Assembly (NCBI RefSeq): GCF_037414475.1
Contig: NZ_CP147913.1
Location: 1,736,001-1,800,000, forward strand
From: Myxococcus stipitatus
Lineage (GTDB): Bacteria; Myxococcota; Myxococcia; Myxococcales; Myxococcaceae
Length of the DNA stretch: 64,000 nucleotides
Reading direction: 5' to 3'
Below are positions 26,192 to 35,139 of the stretch, in pieces. Both the position numbers and the translations under genes were made by a program. Numbering within the stretch: the first letter of the stretch is position 1; each line of letters begins with the position of its first letter. The notes below the pieces were generated by a model that saw only the letters and a program-made list of their open reading frames with translations, was not told the DNA's origin and did no database searches.

Positions 26192-26229
26192 GGAGGCCGT
26201 CGCAGCCGATGAACGCGGCGACGGCCTCC
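26192..26229. terminator. Bidirectional hairpin between convergent genes
   Basis: GGAGGCCGTCGC (26192-26203) pairs perfectly with GCGACGGCCTCC (26218-26229) around a 14-base loop. It lies between the stop of the 138-residue hypothetical and the stop of the large convergent secreted-protein gene. No T-tract. Confidence 0.65.
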
Positions 26230-26238
26230 AGGAGCGGA

Positions 26239-29085
26239 CTACGGATGCGCGAACTCGATGGTGATCTTCCCGTGCCCGTTCAGCGTGCACGCGCCTTCGA
26301 CGGCCTCTTGCTGGGTGCCGACATTCCACGAGCCACCGCCACCACCCACTCGCCCACCACCACCGCCGGAGTAACCACCACCGCCACCACCGCCGTAGCA
26401 GCCGTTACCCGCGCCACCACCGCCGTACCCGCCATGCGCCAGCCCGCCGCATGTCTTGCCAGCCCCGCCCTTGCCTCCGGACAGGAAGGCGAAGCCGCCC
26501 TCGCCGTACGTCCCATCCGCAGCGCCGTTGCCTGACCAACCACCGCCACCCGCGCCATACCCCGCGGCCCGCGCTCCACCCAGGCCCCCCGTCCCACCCG
26601 CGATGAACCCGGACGTGTAGCTGGCGTTCGTCGAACCCGCCGTTCCCGACGTGCTCGTGCTCCCACTCCGTCCCGGAACGAGCGCCCCCACGCGCAGTCC
26701 ACCACCTCCGCCTGCGATGAGCAGCGGGCTGCCGCTCTTCGCGACAAAGGAACCACCCCCGCCGCCCGCGCTGTACGTCGCCGGGGTCCCCATCTGGCCC
26801 ACGAGCATCTGAAGCGTGTCGTTCTTCTGGAGCGAGAACACACCCGAGACCTTGGCTCCACATCCGCCCGGGATTCCCGCCACCGCGCTCGCACCGCTCG
26901 CCCCCGTGGCCGTGATTCGGTACTTGCCCGTCTTCGGCGCCGTCCATGTCTGCGGGGCCGGCGGACCCGTCGGGCCCTGGTACTCCACACCGTTCACCGT
27001 GTTGGTGAACTCGAGCCCCTTCTCGAAGATGGCGAAGGGCGAGAAGCTGGTCGTGACACCGCAGATCTGGATGACACTCACCGGAGGGTCCACGTTGTAG
27101 TCGATGCCGCACGCCGCCTCGCTGGCACAACCACAGTCCGCCGGGTTCTCACTGCAATCAAACGCCTGTGGCCTCCCCGGGGGAGCAGGCAGCTCCTCCC
27201 ACTGGCCAGACGGAGGCGCATCCTTGTTGAAGTGATAGAGCCTCAGGAACAGCGACAGCGCATTCGCCCCCCGGAACTTCCGGCGGACGCACACCGTCGC
27301 CTCGGTGAACTGCGCGGTGGTGTCGATGTCATAGAAGAGCGGAGCACAGTCGATTCCCTCCGCGCTCGCTCCATCGGTGCAGAACGACTTCAGCCCGTGA
27401 GGAACCTCGGGCCCCAGTGGCAACTCGGCCACCGTCGTGAGGCCCCCGGTCGTCACCGATGGGAATGTCACATTCACCTTCAGGTCCTGGTTGCTGATGG
27501 GAGTGATGGACACGTTCGAGCCCGCGGGCGTCGCGGTCGGCTCCGCGACCGTCATGCTCCCCCCTCCGAACTCCGTATAGTTCCCATTGACGATGGCCGA
27601 CGCGTTGAGGTGGTAGGTCCCTGGCTCCGCGATGACCGTCAGCGCCGCCAGGGTCTTGTTGACGTCAGGGCCCGTCGAGGTAGCGCTCGACTCCCATTGG
27701 CGCCCACTGCTTGTGTCGAGGTGCATTCGGAACAAGTTGGCGGAGGGCAACTTGAGGGGAATCTCCGGGTCCGTGGGGTTCGCCTCGCGCACGTCGAAGT
27801 AGAGCGTGGTCTTGACCAGCGTCAGCGTCTCCGTGCCAAAGCTCACGGTGCTGTTCGCGGGAACCGTGAGTGGAGGAGAGCCACCGACGTCATACTTGCG
27901 GAACACGTCCACGTAGTGGGGGGACGAGGGATGGGTCTCGTTGCTGAAGTTCAGCCGGAGCTGGCTCTTCCTCCAGACGCCGTGAGGGAGCGTGAGGTCG
28001 AACCGGCCGTTCGTCAGCGCGCCATCGAAGGCATCCGTCTCGAGGACCTGGGAGGCGTCTTGCCGCTTGAGCGACAGGTCCGCGTCACTGAGGTCCGCGT
28101 TGGAGTAGAGCCCCGTCACAACCAGGGGCGCCTGCGCGGTGCCCACGGGGTCGGTGAAGTTCTGGGTGAGCGTCGCTCCGGAGGTGATGGTGACGCGATA
28201 GGCCTTCGTATCCGAGTACTGGCCCTCGGACTGGATGGCCGTGCGTGCATAGACGTCGTACTGCCCCGGAACCAGCTCGAGGTCGTAGGTGCCGCCGACG
28301 GGCACCTGGCGCATGCCGTTGACGAGCGCCGTTCCCGTCCCGACGACACCTTGGAAATAGACTTCATGGAAGCTGACGGGAGAACTCGGGGCGATGCTCA
28401 CGGTCCCGACGAGATGCCCGGTGGCGGGAAGATTCTCCGTCCAGCTCACGTTCGCCGGCCCCGCGAGCAGATTGACGACCTGCGCGGCGAGAGCCCGCTG
28501 CACCACGGTCCCGGTGGGAGTGACCACGGAGACCTTGCCCGTCACGGTGACCTGGCTCATGGCAACCATGGCCATCACAGCCGAGCTGGAGGTCACCGGC
28601 GGGGTCCCATGATTCTTGACGGCATTCGCCTTCAAGCTCTCCGTGGCGTTGCTCGCTGTCGCGGTGACCTCGAACCGGCTGAGGGTTCCTCCCGTCACGG
28701 TGACGGAGGTATTGATGAGGTTCATCGCCGGATAGACGTAGTCCACCGTCGTGGGGCCCACCTGGTTGTCGACCGGGAAGAGGCCATACCGGTTCACCTC
28801 GAACGTCGACAGCCCGCCGCCCGGATGCGTGAGCGTGGCCCGCATCGTGTGTTGATAGGACTGACCGCTCTCCACCGTCATGGAATAGGGGCTGGCGGTG
28901 AACTCCTTGAAGGACATCTGCCCCGTCGAGGAGAAGAGCATCAGGAGGACCTTGCTGAAGGTCTGCGAACCAAACGAGACCTGTCCCTTGAACTCCCCCG
29001 GGTTGAGAATCACATCCGCGACGGCCAGCCCCGATGTGGCCATCACGGCAAGACACAACAACAGCGTCCGACCCTGTCTCCGCAT
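26239..29085 (-). CDS. Large secreted protein with ALK-like glycine-rich C-terminal domain
   Basis: A 948-residue precursor. MRRQGRTLLLCLAVMATSGLAVA is a signal peptide. Residues about 25-570 are Thr/Ser/Val-rich repeating beta domains of the adhesin kind. About 620-760 is Cys-containing and ends in CGVTTSFSPFAIFEK, a pattern seen in extracellular ZU5-like regions. From about 770 the chain becomes a glycine-rich domain: GCGAKVSGVFSLQKNDTLQM, LVGQMG, GGGGSFVA, LLIAGGGGG, then Gly-Gly runs with Cys and Trp. This layout resembles the ALK/LTK-type glycine-rich domain, which also occurs in bacterial surface proteins. The ATG at 29085 follows GGGGGAG. Probably an extracellular or surface-displayed protein of unknown role. 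Confidence 0.8.
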   Translation of the reverse strand: MRRQGRTLLLCLAVMATSGLAVADVILNPGEFKGQVSFGSQTFSKVLLMLFSSTGQMSFKEFTASPYSMTVESGQSYQHTMRATLTHPGGGLSTFEVNRYGLFPVDNQVGPTTVDYVYPAMNLINTSVTVTGGTLSRFEVTATASNATESLKANAVKNHGTPPVTSSSAVMAMVAMSQVTVTGKVSVVTPTGTVVQRALAAQVVNLLAGPANVSWTENLPATGHLVGTVSIAPSSPVSFHEVYFQGVVGTGTALVNGMRQVPVGGTYDLELVPGQYDVYARTAIQSEGQYSDTKAYRVTITSGATLTQNFTDPVGTAQAPLVVTGLYSNADLSDADLSLKRQDASQVLETDAFDGALTNGRFDLTLPHGVWRKSQLRLNFSNETHPSSPHYVDVFRKYDVGGSPPLTVPANSTVSFGTETLTLVKTTLYFDVREANPTDPEIPLKLPSANLFRMHLDTSSGRQWESSATSTGPDVNKTLAALTVIAEPGTYHLNASAIVNGNYTEFGGGSMTVAEPTATPAGSNVSITPISNQDLKVNVTFPSVTTGGLTTVAELPLGPEVPHGLKSFCTDGASAEGIDCAPLFYDIDTTAQFTEATVCVRRKFRGANALSLFLRLYHFNKDAPPSGQWEELPAPPGRPQAFDCSENPADCGCASEAACGIDYNVDPPVSVIQICGVTTSFSPFAIFEKGLEFTNTVNGVEYQGPTGPPAPQTWTAPKTGKYRITATGASGASAVAGIPGGCGAKVSGVFSLQKNDTLQMLVGQMGTPATYSAGGGGGSFVAKSGSPLLIAGGGGGLRVGALVPGRSGSTSTSGTAGSTNASYTSGFIAGGTGGLGGARAAGYGAGGGGWSGNGAADGTYGEGGFAFLSGGKGGAGKTCGGLAHGGYGGGGAGNGCYGGGGGGGYSGGGGGRVGGGGGSWNVGTQQEAVEGACTLNGHGKITIEFAHP

Positions 29086-29239
29086 TGCTGAACTCCCCCT
29101 CTGTTCGCCGCGCTTGCTGAACGCGTCCGGCGGCACTCACCGGAGCTGGCACTCGCATGTCTCGACACGAAGCTGGGGGCGGCGCGCTCCCGCGAGAGCC
29201 TGTTCAAACACGGTGCTTCCGCCGCACACCCGAGGTGAA

Positions 29240-29268
29240 ATTCAGACAGAGTCACGGAATTGTGTCAA
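29240..29268 (-). promoter_or_regulatory. Candidate promoter of the large secreted-protein gene
   Basis: On the minus strand TTGACA (29268-29263) is followed after 17 bases by CTGAAT (29245-29240), a perfect -35 with a poor -10, about 155 bases upstream of the start at 29085. The rest of the 29086-29495 gap shows no gene-like frame on either strand. Confidence 0.3.
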
Positions 29269-29495
29269 CACACTTGTTTTACCATGTGGGAGGCGAAGTG
29301 CGGGGTGGCGAAGACCCTGACGGATGCATCGCCGAGGTGTGTCCTCCATGCAATTCCTATCCAGTCAGGTTGTGCCAGAGCGCGGGAGATGGAGACGCCC
29401 GGGGTCTGCGATTGCGCGATACCAGGAGACCTGGAGGGTGCCCCAGCCGCGGGCCTGCCACCGCGAAGGCTGGGGCAGGCCGTCCTTGCCGCCAC

Positions 29496-29858
29496 TCAAG
29501 CGGGCACGGCGTTGAGGAAGCCGTACACCTGCCGGATGCGGCCGTTGGCCAACACCACCACGTCGAAGCCGATGACGAGCGGCTTGTCGCCTCCGGGCAT
29601 GCCCGCGTGCCAGGTGAAGCGGGCTTGCTCATGGTGCGCATCCACCGGCCCCGCGAGCGTGAAGACGAGGCCGGGGTACTGCTTCTGGATTCCGCCGATG
29701 AACCCGCTGATGGCCTCCGTGCCCGTGGCGGCGACCATCGGGTCCGTGTAGGCGCAGTCCTCCGTGTACAGCTCACGCAGGGCCACGCCTCGACGGGCTT
29801 CATCCGTCTCGTTGAAGGTCGCGATGTAGCGCTGAACGATGGTCTCGATGGCGTTCAC
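29496..29858 (-). CDS. NTF2-like / SnoaL-like family protein
   Basis: A 120-residue single-domain protein of the nuclear-transport-factor-2 fold. An N-terminal helix (IETIVQRYIATFNETD) is followed by LYTEDCAYTDPMVAATG, a cone-forming strand region HHEQARFTWHAGMPGG, and FDVVVLANGRIRQVYGFL, the usual SnoaL-like ending. Such proteins are small enzymes or ligand-binding domains acting on polyketides, steroids and similar molecules; the role is unknown. It stands alone between the large secreted-protein gene and the lipoprotein hydrolase. Confidence 0.85.
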   Translation of the reverse strand: MNAIETIVQRYIATFNETDEARRGVALRELYTEDCAYTDPMVAATGTEAISGFIGGIQKQYPGLVFTLAGPVDAHHEQARFTWHAGMPGGDKPLVIGFDVVVLANGRIRQVYGFLNAVPA

Positions 29859-29932
29859 AGGTGTGCTCCTCGGGGTTGGAACCGCGTTTCGAAGACACCT
29901 GTAACGTGCGTCATGGAATCAAAGCGATTACC

Positions 29933-31723
29933 TCAGAGGTCATGAGCCGTGGCCAACGACGGCACGCGGCGCAAGCGGACGCCCTTGAGGCGGAGCCACG
30001 CTCCCTCCGCGGTCTGCTCGAAGCGGAGCACATCTCCCCGGTGACGGCCTCGGCCCGCGACGGCGGCGAGGTCTCCCTCCGGGTCCAACACCATCGTCAC
30101 CTGAAGCCCGCGATAGAGCGGGCCGGTATACGTGAGCACCAGCAGCCCGCTCACCTCGCTCAACACGGCCTCGTCGAGCAGTTCACGTGAGCCCTCGGTG
30201 GCCACCGTGTAGCGGCCCAGCCGTGACCGCCAGACCTCGGGCATGGGCGCCGGAGTGATGCGTGTCCCCAAGAGCCCCACGCCATGCAACGGCGAGTGGC
30301 CCAGCAACAACGTCGCATCCCCCGCCCGCCGGAAGGAGAGCCACAGCGGCTCCTCCCCGACCAGGGTCTTGAAGTAGCCCTGCTGGTGCGGAACCAGGTC
30401 GAGCACGGTGTCTCCCGCCAGGCCCTTCAGCGCGCCCCCTTGCACCTGGATGACCATGGGGCCCAAGTCCGTCGAGTAGAGCCCCTCCCACCGCGCGAGC
30501 ACCTCGGGCGGCTGGGGCTCGGGACTCACCGAGGGCAGCCCCGGCACGGGCGCGACGACCTTGCCCGTCTTCACCTTCAAGGCCTGCGCGAGCATCTGCC
30601 TCGCGAGGCTGTTGACCAGGCTCCCCGCGCTCAAGGTGTTGGACAACACGACCACGCCAAGCCGGTGCTCGGGGATGAGCGCGACGATGGCGTTGAATTG
30701 GAAGTCGCTGCCGTCGTGCTCCACCATGCGCACGGCGCCGCCGCCCTCCAGGGGAAGGTCGTGCAGGTACCAGGTGAGGCCGCTGCGTGTCCCCACATCG
30801 AGCGGGTTGCCCGCGTTCTGCTCGCGCCACATCTCCTGGATGGACTCGGAGCGGAGGACCTGCCGGCCCTCGAAGCGGCCTCCATTGAGGAGCATGCGGA
30901 CGAAGCGGCTCAGGTCCTCCGCGGAGCTGAACATGCCTCCCGCGGGGCCTTCGCTCTCAATCCAGTGAGGAGGCACCGTCTCCGGCGGCAGGTCGCCATA
31001 GCCCTTGGCTCGCAGCTCCGCGACGGCAGGAGTCACCCGGAACGCGGAGTGCGCCATCCGAAGCGGGGTGAAGAGGTGTTTCTGCATGAAGGCGCCGAAG
31101 TCACTCCCCGAGGCCGTCTCCACCGCGCGGCCGGCGATGATGAAGCCCGTGTTGCTGTAGGCGTGGAGGGTGCCCACCGGCCACACCCGATGCTCCCCCC
31201 GAAGCGAGGCCACACGCTCCTCGAGCGTGAGGGCGCGAGGTGAATACGCGCCGCCCATCTGCTCGGGGATGCCCGCATGGTGCATGAGGAGCGTGCGCAG
31301 GGTGACGGGGGCGCTGGGGAAGCGGGCCTCCATGCTGAAGCCCGGGATGACCTCCTCGATGGGCTGGTCGAGCGAGGCCCGCTTCTCCTCCACGAGCCGC
31401 ATGGCGGCGGACGTCGTGAACACCTTCGCCACCGAGCCCAGTCCGTACACAGTCCGAGGCGTGGCCGGCAGGCCCGCCTCCGCGTCGGCCATGCCGAAGC
31501 CCTGGGACCAGACGACCTCGTCACCATCCACCAGGGCGAGGCTCACGCCTCTCACCTCGTCCTGCTTCATGGCGAGAGGGAGCTCCCGCTCGACGTTCTT
31601 CTTCAGCTCGGCGTAGTCCGCGGCTCGCGAGGGCGGATCGTCGTCCTCACATGCCGAGGTGAAGGTGCAGACCAGCAACAGCGCCAGGAGGCAGCGGCGC
31701 GGGGCAAGAAGGTGTGTGTTCAT
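29933..31723 (-). CDS. Beta-lactamase-family serine hydrolase lipoprotein
   Basis: A 596-residue exported lipoprotein: MNTHLLAPRRCLLALLLVCTFTSAC ends in a lipobox Cys. The penicillin-binding/beta-lactamase class C domain has SxxK as SVAK (in YGLGSVAKVFTT), YSN in HAYSNTGFIIAG, and the third motif HDGSDF. Residues about 400-596 form an extra C-terminal domain, as in Pab87/FmtA-type peptidases. It probably trims D-amino-acid or murein peptides in the periplasm. It starts 77 bases after the sensor-kinase stop on the same strand, so it may belong to that operon and be its output or sensor target. Confidence 0.88.
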   Translation of the reverse strand: MNTHLLAPRRCLLALLLVCTFTSACEDDDPPSRAADYAELKKNVERELPLAMKQDEVRGVSLALVDGDEVVWSQGFGMADAEAGLPATPRTVYGLGSVAKVFTTSAAMRLVEEKRASLDQPIEEVIPGFSMEARFPSAPVTLRTLLMHHAGIPEQMGGAYSPRALTLEERVASLRGEHRVWPVGTLHAYSNTGFIIAGRAVETASGSDFGAFMQKHLFTPLRMAHSAFRVTPAVAELRAKGYGDLPPETVPPHWIESEGPAGGMFSSAEDLSRFVRMLLNGGRFEGRQVLRSESIQEMWREQNAGNPLDVGTRSGLTWYLHDLPLEGGGAVRMVEHDGSDFQFNAIVALIPEHRLGVVVLSNTLSAGSLVNSLARQMLAQALKVKTGKVVAPVPGLPSVSPEPQPPEVLARWEGLYSTDLGPMVIQVQGGALKGLAGDTVLDLVPHQQGYFKTLVGEEPLWLSFRRAGDATLLLGHSPLHGVGLLGTRITPAPMPEVWRSRLGRYTVATEGSRELLDEAVLSEVSGLLVLTYTGPLYRGLQVTMVLDPEGDLAAVAGRGRHRGDVLRFEQTAEGAWLRLKGVRLRRVPSLATAHDL

Positions 31724-31800
31724 CCATGTCTCCGTGGCCCAGGTGTCGGGCTCACGGGGACTTCTTCCAAAGCGCTCCCTCCCAGGCCGTGGGAGTCGCG

Positions 31801-33216
31801 TCAGCGATTGTCACCGTTTGTCACCGCGCTCGCCGAGCGCCGGGGCCAGGACAAGGTGACGCGGGCGCCTCCGAGTGGGGCATCTGTCACAGTCGCGTGT
31901 CCTTGATGCGCCCGCATGACACGGTGGACGATGGCCAGCCCCAGCCCGTGGCCACCGGTCTTCCGGTTGCGGCTGTCGTCCAGGCGCGTGAAGGGGAGGA
32001 AGAGCCGCTCCCGTTCGGCGAGCGGAATCCCGGGGCCGTCGTCGTCCACGGAGACGGTGCATCCCGCCTCGGACTGGCTCACGTGGACATGCAGCTCCGA
32101 GCGGGCATGGCGCTGCGCGTTCCGGATGAGGTTGCCGATGGCTCGCCGCAGATAGCGCTCCGAGCCGTGGCATTCCACGACGCCGTCAGCATGGAGCCGC
32201 GGCGTCAGGTCCGGGCGGAACACGGCGAGCTGGCGGAACAGCTCCGTCACCATCGCGGTCAGGTCCACCTGCTCCCATTCCAGCGGCGGGGCATCGTGGT
32301 GCAGGCGGGTGTACGTGAGCAGCTCCTCGGTGAGCTCATCCAGTTCGCCCACGTCCTTCTCCATGTCCTCGAGTTGCGTGCGCAGCGACTCCACGTCCGC
32401 GGTCTCTCGCGCCAGGTGCAGGGCGAAGTGCAGGCGGGAGATGGGGGTGCGCAGCTCGTGGGAGATTGCTTGCAGACTGGCTTGCTGCTCCTCGCTCATG
32501 CGCTGGATGCGCTCCGCCATGTCGTTGAAGGTCCGCGCCATGTGGCCGATGGGCTCGGGGGCTCGGGACTCCGCTCGGGCCTGGAAGTCGCCTTGGCCGA
32601 AGGCGCTCGCGGTGGCCGCGAGCCTCGTGACGTGCCGGTACAGCGGCCACGTGAGCGCGAGCAACGCGAGGCCCAGGACGACGAGCAACACGGACGTCTC
32701 CGGCGCGAGGAACTCCACCAGGCGCTCGGGCTCCGGGCCCAGGCGCAGCGACTGCACCACCAGTTGTTCCGACCCGCGCAGAGGAAGGAACAGGAGCACC
32801 CGGTCCCCTGAGACTCCCGAGGAGTGCATCCACGCGGAGGGCAGGCCCCGCGCCAGTCGCTCGCGCACGCGCGCGGGGAGGTTCATGGCCAGCACCTCGC
32901 TTCGAGGACGCAGTTCGATGGGGTAGTCGAAGTGCGCCCGCCACCCGGCCACGACATCCACCCACTGAGCCTGGGGCCGGGAGAGGAGCTCCTGTTCGAT
33001 GAGCCACTGAAGCCCCTGGGTGAGCCCCTCCAACTCACGGCCAGACGACTCCGCGTGGGCCGCGGCCTGCTCCGCGTCGAGCGACTGGGGAGGCATCCGC
33101 CGCGTGGCCAGCTCCACCATCAACACGACCGCGAGCAGGACGGCGACGACGATTCCCGCGTACATCCGGAAGAAGAGTCCGCCCAGCGGACGGAGTGAGC
33201 GCAGACGCCCCTTCAT
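31801..33216 (-). CDS. Sensor histidine kinase (RstB/EnvZ-like)
   Basis: A 471-residue membrane kinase. The first membrane segment is FFRMYAGIVVAVLLAVVLMVE. A periplasmic sensor region of about 130 residues follows, then the second segment (VLLVVLGLALLALTWPLY). HAMP follows, with the His box in LQAISHELRTPISRLHFAL, N-box NLIRNAQRHA, G1 box DDGPGIP, F-box and G2 box GGHGLGLAIV. All catalytic elements are intact. Its ATG overlaps the stop of a 50-residue ORF (ATGA), and the response-regulator gene lies just upstream, so the three are coupled. Confidence 0.93.
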   Translation of the reverse strand: MKGRLRSLRPLGGLFFRMYAGIVVAVLLAVVLMVELATRRMPPQSLDAEQAAAHAESSGRELEGLTQGLQWLIEQELLSRPQAQWVDVVAGWRAHFDYPIELRPRSEVLAMNLPARVRERLARGLPSAWMHSSGVSGDRVLLFLPLRGSEQLVVQSLRLGPEPERLVEFLAPETSVLLVVLGLALLALTWPLYRHVTRLAATASAFGQGDFQARAESRAPEPIGHMARTFNDMAERIQRMSEEQQASLQAISHELRTPISRLHFALHLARETADVESLRTQLEDMEKDVGELDELTEELLTYTRLHHDAPPLEWEQVDLTAMVTELFRQLAVFRPDLTPRLHADGVVECHGSERYLRRAIGNLIRNAQRHARSELHVHVSQSEAGCTVSVDDDGPGIPLAERERLFLPFTRLDDSRNRKTGGHGLGLAIVHRVMRAHQGHATVTDAPLGGARVTLSWPRRSASAVTNGDNR

Positions 33217-33365
33217 CGCTCGATGCCCCTGTTTCCCCGCACACCGAGAGGCCGCGGCTCCGGGTCGAGGTCATCAGTGGGGACGAAGGCAGTCAGCGGC
33301 GGCGGTTCGCGCCATGAGTCTCCCAGTGCATCCTGGATGTCGGCATCGGCTTGGGTGGAGGTCAT
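33213..33365 (-). CDS. Small coupled ORF between regulator and kinase genes
   Basis: Fifty codons from ATG 33365 to TGA 33213-33215, whose last bases overlap the kinase start codon (ATGA). The peptide is acidic and Pro-rich (DADIQDALGDSWREPPPLTA, then DDLDPEPRPLG), with no signal peptide or membrane segment. It begins 24 bases after the response-regulator stop. The exact overlap suggests that its translation feeds ribosomes into the kinase gene. Whether the peptide itself does anything is unknown. It lacks a strong ribosome site. Confidence 0.5.
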   Translation of the reverse strand: MTSTQADADIQDALGDSWREPPPLTAFVPTDDLDPEPRPLGVRGNRGIER

Positions 33366-33389
33366 GGGGTCGACTCGAACGCCAGTGCC

Positions 33390-34091
33390 CTACTCCGGCG
33401 TGCAGAAGTAGCCGCGGCCCCGCACCGTCTTGATGATTCGATGTGGCGGCTGCTCGTCGCCCAGCTTCCGGCGCAGCTTGGAGATGCGCATGTCGATGGA
33501 GCGGTCCAGGCCATCATGCTCGATGCCGCGCAACGCGGAGAGCAGGTCGTCCCGGCTGAGCACGTCGGGGGCTCGGCTGGCGAGCAACCACAGCAGGTCG
33601 AACTCGGCATCCGTGAGGTGCACGGGTGACTCCGCGAGACTCACCGTGCGGAGGACTCCGTCGATGCGCAGTCCCGCGGAGGCAATCCACCGGGTGTCCT
33701 GTGTGGGCTTTCGTGTGTCGCGCGAGGCGCGGCGGAAGAGGGCTTTCAGCCGGGAGAGCAACACCTGGGGGCGCACGGGCTTGGTGATGTAGTCATCCGC
33801 GCCCGTGTCGAGCGCCACCACCTCGTGGATGTCCTCATCCAGGGCGGTGAGCATGAGAATCCAGCCGGAGTAGATGGCGCGGGCCCTGCGGCACACTTCG
33901 ATGCCGTCCATCCCAGGCAGGAGGATGTCGAGGACGAGGCAGTCCGGTGGCTCGTCCTGGAGGGCGGCGAGCGCATCCGGGCCGTTCGCCACGGTCCGCA
34001 CTCGGAAGCCCTGCCCCTCCAGGAAGGAGCTGACCAGCCGGGCCAGCCGCTCATCGTCTTCCACGAGGAGGATGTACGGAGGAGACGCCAT
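33390..34091 (-). CDS. Response regulator, OmpR/RstA family
   Basis: A 233-residue regulator. The receiver domain has the acid pair in ILLVEDDERLARL, the phospho-acceptor Asp in CLVLDILLPGMDG, and Lys in DDYITKPVRPQ. The C-terminal winged-helix domain has LTDAEFDLLWLLASR and ending DMRISKLRRKLGD with GRGYFC. The ATG at 34091 (MASPPYILLVEDD) is chosen since family proteins begin just before the first receiver strand. It should be phosphorylated by the kinase downstream. The divergent adaptor gene starts 145 bases away and is a candidate target. Confidence 0.95.
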   Translation of the reverse strand: MASPPYILLVEDDERLARLVSSFLEGQGFRVRTVANGPDALAALQDEPPDCLVLDILLPGMDGIEVCRRARAIYSGWILMLTALDEDIHEVVALDTGADDYITKPVRPQVLLSRLKALFRRASRDTRKPTQDTRWIASAGLRIDGVLRTVSLAESPVHLTDAEFDLLWLLASRAPDVLSRDDLLSALRGIEHDGLDRSIDMRISKLRRKLGDEQPPHRIIKTVRGRGYFCTPE

Positions 34092-34236
34092 GACGGGCGT
34101 CAGCTTCCAGCAATGGGAGCGCTGGGGGAAGCCCCGCGCCAGACTCGCACGCCCAGGCGACGACTTCGAGCGACCCGCCGGTCCTCGTCTCCTTGCCCCC
34201 CAAGAAGATGGCGAAGTGACACGGCCCCACGCGACA

Positions 34237-35136
34237 ATGCGTGCCATGCATCCCTTCGTGCGAGGAGCGGCCGTCGTGCTCAGCCTGGCGGCCCACACCG
34301 GTCGCGCGCAGGAGCCCGGCCGGCCACCCACGGCCGAGCTCTCTCGAACGGCGCAGGCCGCGGGAACCTCCCCGCGGCTCGTCGGCGTCGTCTCCGCCAC
34401 TCGCTCGCTGGATGTGCTCCCCCAAATCGAAGGCCGCCTGGAGCAGCTCAAGGTCCGACTGGGAGACCGCGTGGAAGCCGGTCAGGTGCTGGCCCAGCTC
34501 GACGCGCGAACCCATCAACTGGAGCTGACCGCACGGCAAGCCCGCCTGAAGGCCGCCGAGGCAGAACACTCCCGCTTCGTCATCCTCCTCGAACAGGCCC
34601 GGCAACTCCTGGTGCGCGAACAGCGCATCCGTGAGCACTCCGCCGCCGAAGCCCTGGAGAAGGCCGAGCATGGCGTGGCGCTCGCCTCCGCCGACGTGGA
34701 CCTGGCCAAGGCGCGCCTCGTCGAGGCGCAGGCCCAGGTGTCCCTCGCCCTCGAGTCGCTGGAGTACACACGCATCCGCGCCCCCTTCACCGGCGTCGTG
34801 TCCGAGGAGTACCTCCAACCTGGGATGATGACGGGCGCGTCCATCCCCATCGTCCGGCTGGTGGGCGAAGAGCGGCTCTTGCGCTTCGCCATCCCGGAGT
34901 CGCTCGTCAGCAGCGTGCGCGGCGGGCAGGCCGTGCAGGTCCGTATCGACGGCGCGGCCCCGCTGCAAGGCGTGGTCGAACGCCTCTCCCCGGAACTGGA
35001 TGCCACCTCTCGCCACCTGAAGGCCGAGGCCCGGCTGACCATTCCCCCCGAGCTGCGAGGGCGGCTCCCCATCGGCGCCATCGTCCCCGTGGAGTTGGGG
35101 AGTTCCTCCGCGCACGCCTCGGGCAAGAGGCCCTGA
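34237..35136 (+). CDS. Periplasmic adaptor subunit of efflux system (RND/MFP type)
   Basis: A 299-residue membrane-fusion-protein family member with signal peptide (about MHPFVRGAAVVLSLAAHTGRA). A barrel-sandwich half (VLPQIEGRLEQLKVRLGDRV, EAGQVLAQLD) is followed by a roughly 100-residue alpha-helical hairpin (LKAAEAEHSRFVILLEQARQ to LALESLEYTRI). The second half-lipoyl (RAPFTGVVSEEYLQPGMMTG) and a beta-barrel domain come next. It is shorter than usual and lacks a long C-terminal domain. No inner-membrane pump or outer-membrane channel lies in the same direction, so its partner must be elsewhere. Divergent from the regulator/kinase operon. Confidence 0.85.
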   Translation: MRAMHPFVRGAAVVLSLAAHTGRAQEPGRPPTAELSRTAQAAGTSPRLVGVVSATRSLDVLPQIEGRLEQLKVRLGDRVEAGQVLAQLDARTHQLELTARQARLKAAEAEHSRFVILLEQARQLLVREQRIREHSAAEALEKAEHGVALASADVDLAKARLVEAQAQVSLALESLEYTRIRAPFTGVVSEEYLQPGMMTGASIPIVRLVGEERLLRFAIPESLVSSVRGGQAVQVRIDGAAPLQGVVERLSPELDATSRHLKAEARLTIPPELRGRLPIGAIVPVELGSSSAHASGKRP

Positions 35137-35139
35137 GCG

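Noticed and set aside
26239..26940. Gly-rich coding repeats considered as a CRISPR-like or tandem DNA array
   Set aside because: The repetition is in GGN codons of one open frame, without regular spacers.
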